From assembly GCA_046726435.1 (NCBI GenBank), contig JBKPAM010000170.1, positions 1 to 9,836 on the forward strand: a DNA stretch of 9,836 nucleotides, read 5' to 3'. Of this stretch, positions 7,117 through 9,836 are shown piece after piece. Within the stretch, counting starts at the first letter, position 1. The number at the start of each line of letters is the position of its first letter. Below the pieces are notes generated by a model, which did no database searches, was not told the DNA's origin, and saw nothing but the letters and a program-made list of their open reading frames with translations. A program made the translations under genes and the position numbers. This DNA comes from AC-32 sp046726435 (GTDB lineage Bacteria; Actinomycetota; Thermoleophilia; Gaiellales; Gaiellaceae).

Positions 7117-7170
7117 CCTGTCCGTTTTGGACAGGTCCCAGGGACAGTCCCTGGGTCATGGCCCAAAACG
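7117..7170 (-). promoter_or_regulatory. Competing hairpins in the leader of the DppC-like gene
   Basis: Three inverted repeats are seen. H1 has 7-bp arms CCTGTCC (7117-7123) and GGACAGG (7129-7135) with a 5-base loop. H2 is the 19-base palindrome at 7137-7155, with 9-bp arms around one central base. H3 pairs CGTTTTGG (7123-7130) with CCAAAACG (7163-7170) and encloses H2. H1 and H3 share bases and cannot form together. In the minus-strand transcript H1 would end immediately before the GGAGGG of the DppC gene. This could be a processing, attenuation or translation-control structure, or simply the internal symmetry of the repeat element. A terminator is unlikely because no T-run follows on the transcribed strand. 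Confidence 0.45.
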
Positions 7171-7172
7171 AC
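7129..7172. repeat. Direct repeat, copy 1 (palindromic core)
   Basis: A 44-bp unit in the DppB-DppC spacer. Read on the + strand it begins GGACAGGTCC and ends CATGGCCCAAAACGAC. Its core CCCAGGGACAGTCCCTGGG (7137-7155) is a perfect odd palindrome centred on A7146. A second copy lies 93 bp further on. Five of 44 positions differ between copies. Confidence 0.85.
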
Positions 7173-7221
7173 GGGCACAGGGGCGGCATCCCGCTCCGGG
7201 GGGCGCCTTCGCCGACCGCCG

Positions 7222-7265
7222 GGACAGGTCCGAGGGACTGTCCCTGGGACATGGCCCGAACCGAC
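7222..7265. repeat. Direct repeat, copy 2 (palindromic core)
   Basis: The second 44-bp unit is in the same orientation as copy 1 and ends 7 bp short of the stop codon of the DppB-like gene. The core AGGGACTGTCCCT (7233-7245) is a perfect palindrome centred on T7239; outside it CC and GG still pair but one G-G mismatch is present (7232/7246). The centre base differs from copy 1 while the arms are kept, so the palindrome itself looks conserved. The outer H3 stem of copy 1 is not preserved here. Confidence 0.85.
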
Positions 7266-7272
7266 GCATCGC

Positions 7273-8235
7273 TCACTCGGTGATCCTCGGATCGAGCTTG
7301 AAGTAGAGGAGGTCGGCGACGAGGTTGAAGGTGACCACCGAGACCGTCAGCACCAGGAAGGCGCCCTGCAGCATCGGGTAGTCGCGCTGGAGGACCGCGT
7401 CGTACACCGCGCGGCCGATCCCTGGCCACGAGAAGACCGTCTCGATCAGGATCGCACCGGCGACGATGTAGCCGAGCGAGAGCGCGACGAGGGTCGTGAT
7501 CGGCAGCAGCGCGTTGCGGAGCGCGTGGCGGCGGAGGATCGCCCACGACCGCAGCCCCTTGGCGCGCGCCGTGAGCACGTAGTCCTCGCCCAGTGTCTCG
7601 AGCATCGCCGAGCGGACGATCAGCGTGTACTCGCCATACAGCACGAGCCCGAGCGTCAGCGCCGGCAGCGTGATGTGCGCCGCAAGGTCCTTCACGTGCG
7701 TCCAGAAGGGCGGGTTGATCAGGAACTCGTTTGACATCCCGCCCGTCGGCAGGACACCCGCGAACAGAATCACGAGCATCAGCCCGAGCCAGTGCGTGGG
7801 CATCGAGTAGAACGCGAGCGCGGTCGTGATACTGGCGCCCTCCGCAGCCGTGCCACGCCGCCAGGCCGCCAGGATGCCCGTCAGCGTCCCGAGCACGATC
7901 GCGAACATCGTCCCGAGGAACACCATCGGGATCGTGTTGATCAGCGCCGTGCGCAGGTTGTCGGAAACCGGTTGGCTGTTCGCGAACGAGATGCCGAGGT
8001 TCCCGCGCGCGAGCTGCTTCAGGTAGATGACGTACTGCTCGAACTTCGACTTGTCGAGGCCGAACTGCCGCTTGATTGCCTCACGCGTCTCGGGAGTCGC
8101 GTGCGGGACGCGCGAGAGGTTCGTGACCGCGCTCCCGGGCGCGAGCCGGAAGAGCACGAAGTTGAGCGTGACCGCGATGAAGACCGTAAGGACGGCGAAC
8201 GTCACCCGCTTGATGACGTAGTCGGCGCCCCTCAA
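7273..8235 (-). CDS. Peptide-type ABC importer permease, DppB-like
   Basis: The 320-residue inner-membrane permease is the DppB/OppB-type partner of the pair. It opens with IKRVTFAVLTVFIAVTLNF (8-26), the family's first helix, followed by FRLAPGSAV (29-37) and a periplasmic domain with QFGLDKSKFEQYV (57-69) and the typical GNLGISF (78-84). Further helices lie near 102-124, 137-161, 188-208, 247-267 and 290-312. The coupling loop is YVLTARAKGLRSWAILRRH (219-237), and PGIGRAVYDAVLQRDYPMLQG (271-291 in two parts) is the classic C-terminal signature. It starts with TTG, preceded by GAAGGGG nine bases upstream. It lies 28 bp after the binding-protein gene, and its end is followed by the repeat-bearing spacer before the DppC gene. 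Confidence 0.93.
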   Translation of the reverse strand: MRGADYVIKRVTFAVLTVFIAVTLNFVLFRLAPGSAVTNLSRVPHATPETREAIKRQFGLDKSKFEQYVIYLKQLARGNLGISFANSQPVSDNLRTALINTIPMVFLGTMFAIVLGTLTGILAAWRRGTAAEGASITTALAFYSMPTHWLGLMLVILFAGVLPTGGMSNEFLINPPFWTHVKDLAAHITLPALTLGLVLYGEYTLIVRSAMLETLGEDYVLTARAKGLRSWAILRRHALRNALLPITTLVALSLGYIVAGAILIETVFSWPGIGRAVYDAVLQRDYPMLQGAFLVLTVSVVTFNLVADLLYFKLDPRITE

Positions 8236-8244
8236 CGCAACTGG

Positions 8245-8251
8245 CCCCTTC
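8245..8251 (-). promoter_or_regulatory. Ribosome-binding site of the DppB-like permease gene
   Basis: GAAGGGG on the minus strand, 9 bases before the TTG at 8235. No ATG or GTG start with a better site precedes the first membrane helix. It supports the TTG start. Confidence 0.5.
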
Positions 8252-8263
8252 GAGCGGCCGCGC

Positions 8264-9836
8264 CTACAGCCGGTGCACCCTCGTCATGCTGAGCTTGTTG
8301 ATCGCGTTGAACGGCCCCTGCGGCGAGGCGACGAGCCCGCCCCAGCTCTTGCTGACCGCCCAGACGGCGTCCTGGGCGGCGAGCCAGATGTAGGGCCGCT
8401 TCGCCTGCAGGTAGCGCTGCATCTTCCAGACGAGCGCCTTCCGCTTGGCCTGGTTCGGCGTCAGCTGCTGCTGCGAGTACATCGCGTCGTAGCGCTTGTC
8501 GCAGAAGCCGCTGTCGCTCCAGCCGCCGTACTGCGCGCAGGTGACGACCGAGAGCATGAAGTCCGGGTCGATCAGGGCTACCCAGTCCCACATCGCGATG
8601 TCGAACTTGAGGTACTTGTAGTTCGGCGCACCGATCGCGTCGAAGGCGGCTGTCGAGTCCAGCGCGCGCTGCTTCAGCTGGATGCCGATCTTCTTGAAGT
8701 CGGGCTGAAGGATCTGGAACGTGCGGTTGACGCTCGGTACGTCGGTCGGCGAGATCACGTCGTAGGACATCTTGTGACCGCCCGCACGGCGGATGCCGTC
8801 CGAGCCCTTCTTGAAGCCCGCCTTGTCGAGGATGCGGTTGGCCAGCGCGAGGTTGAAGCTCTCGGGCCTCACCTTGGGGTTGTGCCAGGCGCCGGTCGCC
8901 GGCGGGATGATCGTGCTCGCAGGCTTGGCGTAGCCGAGGAAGACGACGCGGATGATCTGCTTGCGGTCGATCGCGTGCGCCATTGCCTCCTTCACCTTCA
9001 GGTTCAGCAGCTCGCGGTGCGAGGTCTTCTTCGGGTTCGAGTTGAAGATGAAGTCCGTCTGGTCGACGCCCGGCGCGGCGCGCACGTTGAACGACTTCTT
9101 CAGCGTCTTGATCGCGGTCCCGGGAACGGCCTCGATCGCGTCGATCTCGTGCGCCTTGAGCGCCGAGACGAGCGCGTCCACGTTGGTGAACATCTGCAGG
9201 CCGAAGGCGTCGGCCTGCGGCTTCTCCCCGTAGAACGAGTCGTTCCGCTGGAAGAGCGCGATGTTGTCCTTCTTGAACCTGACGAGCTTGAACGGGCCGG
9301 ACCCGACGAGCGGGTTGTTGGAGAACGTCTTGAGGTCGTTGCCCTTGTGGCCGGTGTGCTTGCTCCAGATGTGCTGCGGGAGAATCGCCAGCTGCTGGAA
9401 CTGGCCGAGCACGTTGCCGGGGGCCTTCGTGTACGTGACGACGAGCGTCGTCGGGTTCGGCGCCTTCGCGCTCTTGATGTGCGCGATCAGGCCGGCCGCG
9501 TTGGCCGCGCCGCCGCTCGCGTACTTGATGTCGGTGTTGATCGTCCACGCGGCGTCCTTCGCGGTCAGCGGCTTGCCGTCGGTCCACTTCGCGCCCTTGC
9601 GGGTCTTGAACGTCCAGGTCTTGCCGCCGTTCGAGGCCTTCCACGAGGTCGCGAGGTCGGCGACGAACTTCCGGTTGGACTTGTCGTACTGGATCAGGAA
9701 GGGGTAGACGTACTCGAAGGTCGAGTAGGCGTCCTGGTTGAACGCCACATACGGGTTGAGCGAGTCGATCCGCGAGCTCGTGCCGATCCTGAACGTGCCT
9801 CCGCTCTTCGAGCTCGAGCTTTGAGCCGCTGCCGCG
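8264..9836 (-). CDS. Peptide-type ABC importer solute-binding lipoprotein (SBP_bac_5), N-terminus cut by window edge
   Basis: About 523 residues are visible and the frame stays open to the window edge, so the start and signal peptide are missing. The first visible residues are an alanine- and serine-rich linker (QSSSSKSGG, near 9797-9823) followed by TFRIGTSSRIDSLNPY. This is what follows a lipobox cysteine in Gram-positive binding lipoproteins, so the protein is expected to be anchored outside the membrane. Family hallmarks include DLATSWKASNGGKTWTFKTR (about 9599-9658), KWTDGKPLTAKDA (about 9551-9589) and GSGPFKLVRF (about 9275-9304). C-terminally there is a two-cysteine segment CAQYGGWSDSGFC (8501-8539) that could form a disulfide. 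A GTG at 9748 is not the start, because family-like sequence continues before it. The protein captures the solute, probably a short peptide or a similar small molecule, and delivers it to the DppB/DppC-like channel encoded next. Confidence 0.93.
   Translation of the reverse strand, partial: AAAAQSSSSKSGGTFRIGTSSRIDSLNPYVAFNQDAYSTFEYVYPFLIQYDKSNRKFVADLATSWKASNGGKTWTFKTRKGAKWTDGKPLTAKDAAWTINTDIKYASGGAANAAGLIAHIKSAKAPNPTTLVVTYTKAPGNVLGQFQQLAILPQHIWSKHTGHKGNDLKTFSNNPLVGSGPFKLVRFKKDNIALFQRNDSFYGEKPQADAFGLQMFTNVDALVSALKAHEIDAIEAVPGTAIKTLKKSFNVRAAPGVDQTDFIFNSNPKKTSHRELLNLKVKEAMAHAIDRKQIIRVVFLGYAKPASTIIPPATGAWHNPKVRPESFNLALANRILDKAGFKKGSDGIRRAGGHKMSYDVISPTDVPSVNRTFQILQPDFKKIGIQLKQRALDSTAAFDAIGAPNYKYLKFDIAMWDWVALIDPDFMLSVVTCAQYGGWSDSGFCDKRYDAMYSQQQLTPNQAKRKALVWKMQRYLQAKRPYIWLAAQDAVWAVSKSWGGLVASPQGPFNAINKLSMTRVHRL

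Larger units (their letters stand above)
1687..9836 (-). other. Probable operon: ABC importer, MFS transporter, aminotransferase
   Basis: Seven minus-strand genes run without interruption. Junctions in order: 28-bp gap, 169-bp repeat-bearing gap, ATGA overlap, ATGA overlap, 19-nt overlap, GTGA overlap. The only break large enough for a separate promoter or processing point is the 169-bp spacer. No promoter is recognisable inside the window; the main one is expected upstream of the binding-protein gene, beyond base 9836. Confidence 0.8.

Noticed and set aside
7137..7155. Rho-independent terminator between the DppB and DppC genes.
   Set aside because: The palindrome is strong, but no T-run follows it on the minus-strand transcript; a second similar palindrome and downstream importer genes also argue for read-through.
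7104..7178. N-terminal extension of the DppC-like protein starting at the ATG at 7178.
   Set aside because: The extra residues translate the repeat element, and a strong GGAGGG stands six bases before the ATG at 7103.
7129..7265. CRISPR array.
   Set aside because: There are only two copies, the units are longer than usual and diverged, the spacer is not matched by further repeats, and no cas genes are present.
8232..9644. Minus-strand 470-codon frame overlapping the binding-protein gene.
   Set aside because: It is the neighbouring frame of the binding protein, with highly charged repetitive composition. The binding-protein frame matches its family along its whole length.

Overview
The window is a GC-rich stretch (roughly 70% by eye) with tightly packed genes, frequent GTG and TTG starts, and overlapping stop/start codons. 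This fits a high-GC actinobacterium. The protein style (DppB/DppC/SBP wording, phosphotransferase, PAP2) reminds me of Thermoleophilia (Gaiellales/Solirubrobacterales), but that is an impression. No rRNA, tRNA, phage or transposase gene is present to fix the lineage.

Layout. On the + strand, bases 24-1684 carry two overlapping genes: an aminoglycoside-phosphotransferase/choline-kinase-fold small-molecule kinase, and a PAP2-fold membrane protein whose phosphatase motifs 1 and 3 are degenerate. They meet, tail to tail and with only 2 bp between stop codons, a long minus-strand gene string that fills the rest of the window (9836 down to 1687). In transcription order this string is: a peptide/nickel-type (SBP_bac_5) solute-binding lipoprotein whose N-terminus lies beyond the window edge, a DppB-type permease, a 169-bp spacer, a DppC-type permease, a DppD/OppD-type ATPase, a DppF/OppF-type ATPase, an MFS transporter, and a class III PLP-dependent aminotransferase related to glutamate-1-semialdehyde aminomutase. 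From the DppC gene onward every junction overlaps (ATGA, ATGA, 19 nt, GTGA), so these five genes are almost certainly one translationally coupled unit.

How the genes may work together. The first five proteins form a complete Opp/Dpp-class ABC importer for a peptide or similar small solute. Both ATPases keep all catalytic motifs and both carry the four-cysteine C-terminal tail. The aminotransferase would act on an amine or amino acid, either imported or released from an imported peptide, and the MFS protein could export a product or a toxic analogue. This link between import, transamination and export is inferred from gene order, not from a recognised pathway.

The most unusual non-coding signal is the DppB-DppC spacer. 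It holds two 44-bp direct repeats (39/44 identical by my hand alignment) spaced 93 bp apart, each centred on a GTCCC/GGGAC palindrome. The copy next to dppC also forms a hairpin directly upstream of the dppC ribosome-binding site, and that hairpin competes with a second, longer pairing. This looks like a dispersed palindromic repeat family or a structured intra-operon leader. Apart from this spacer the window is ordinary metabolic and transport DNA, and I see no defence system, CRISPR array or mobile-element gene.
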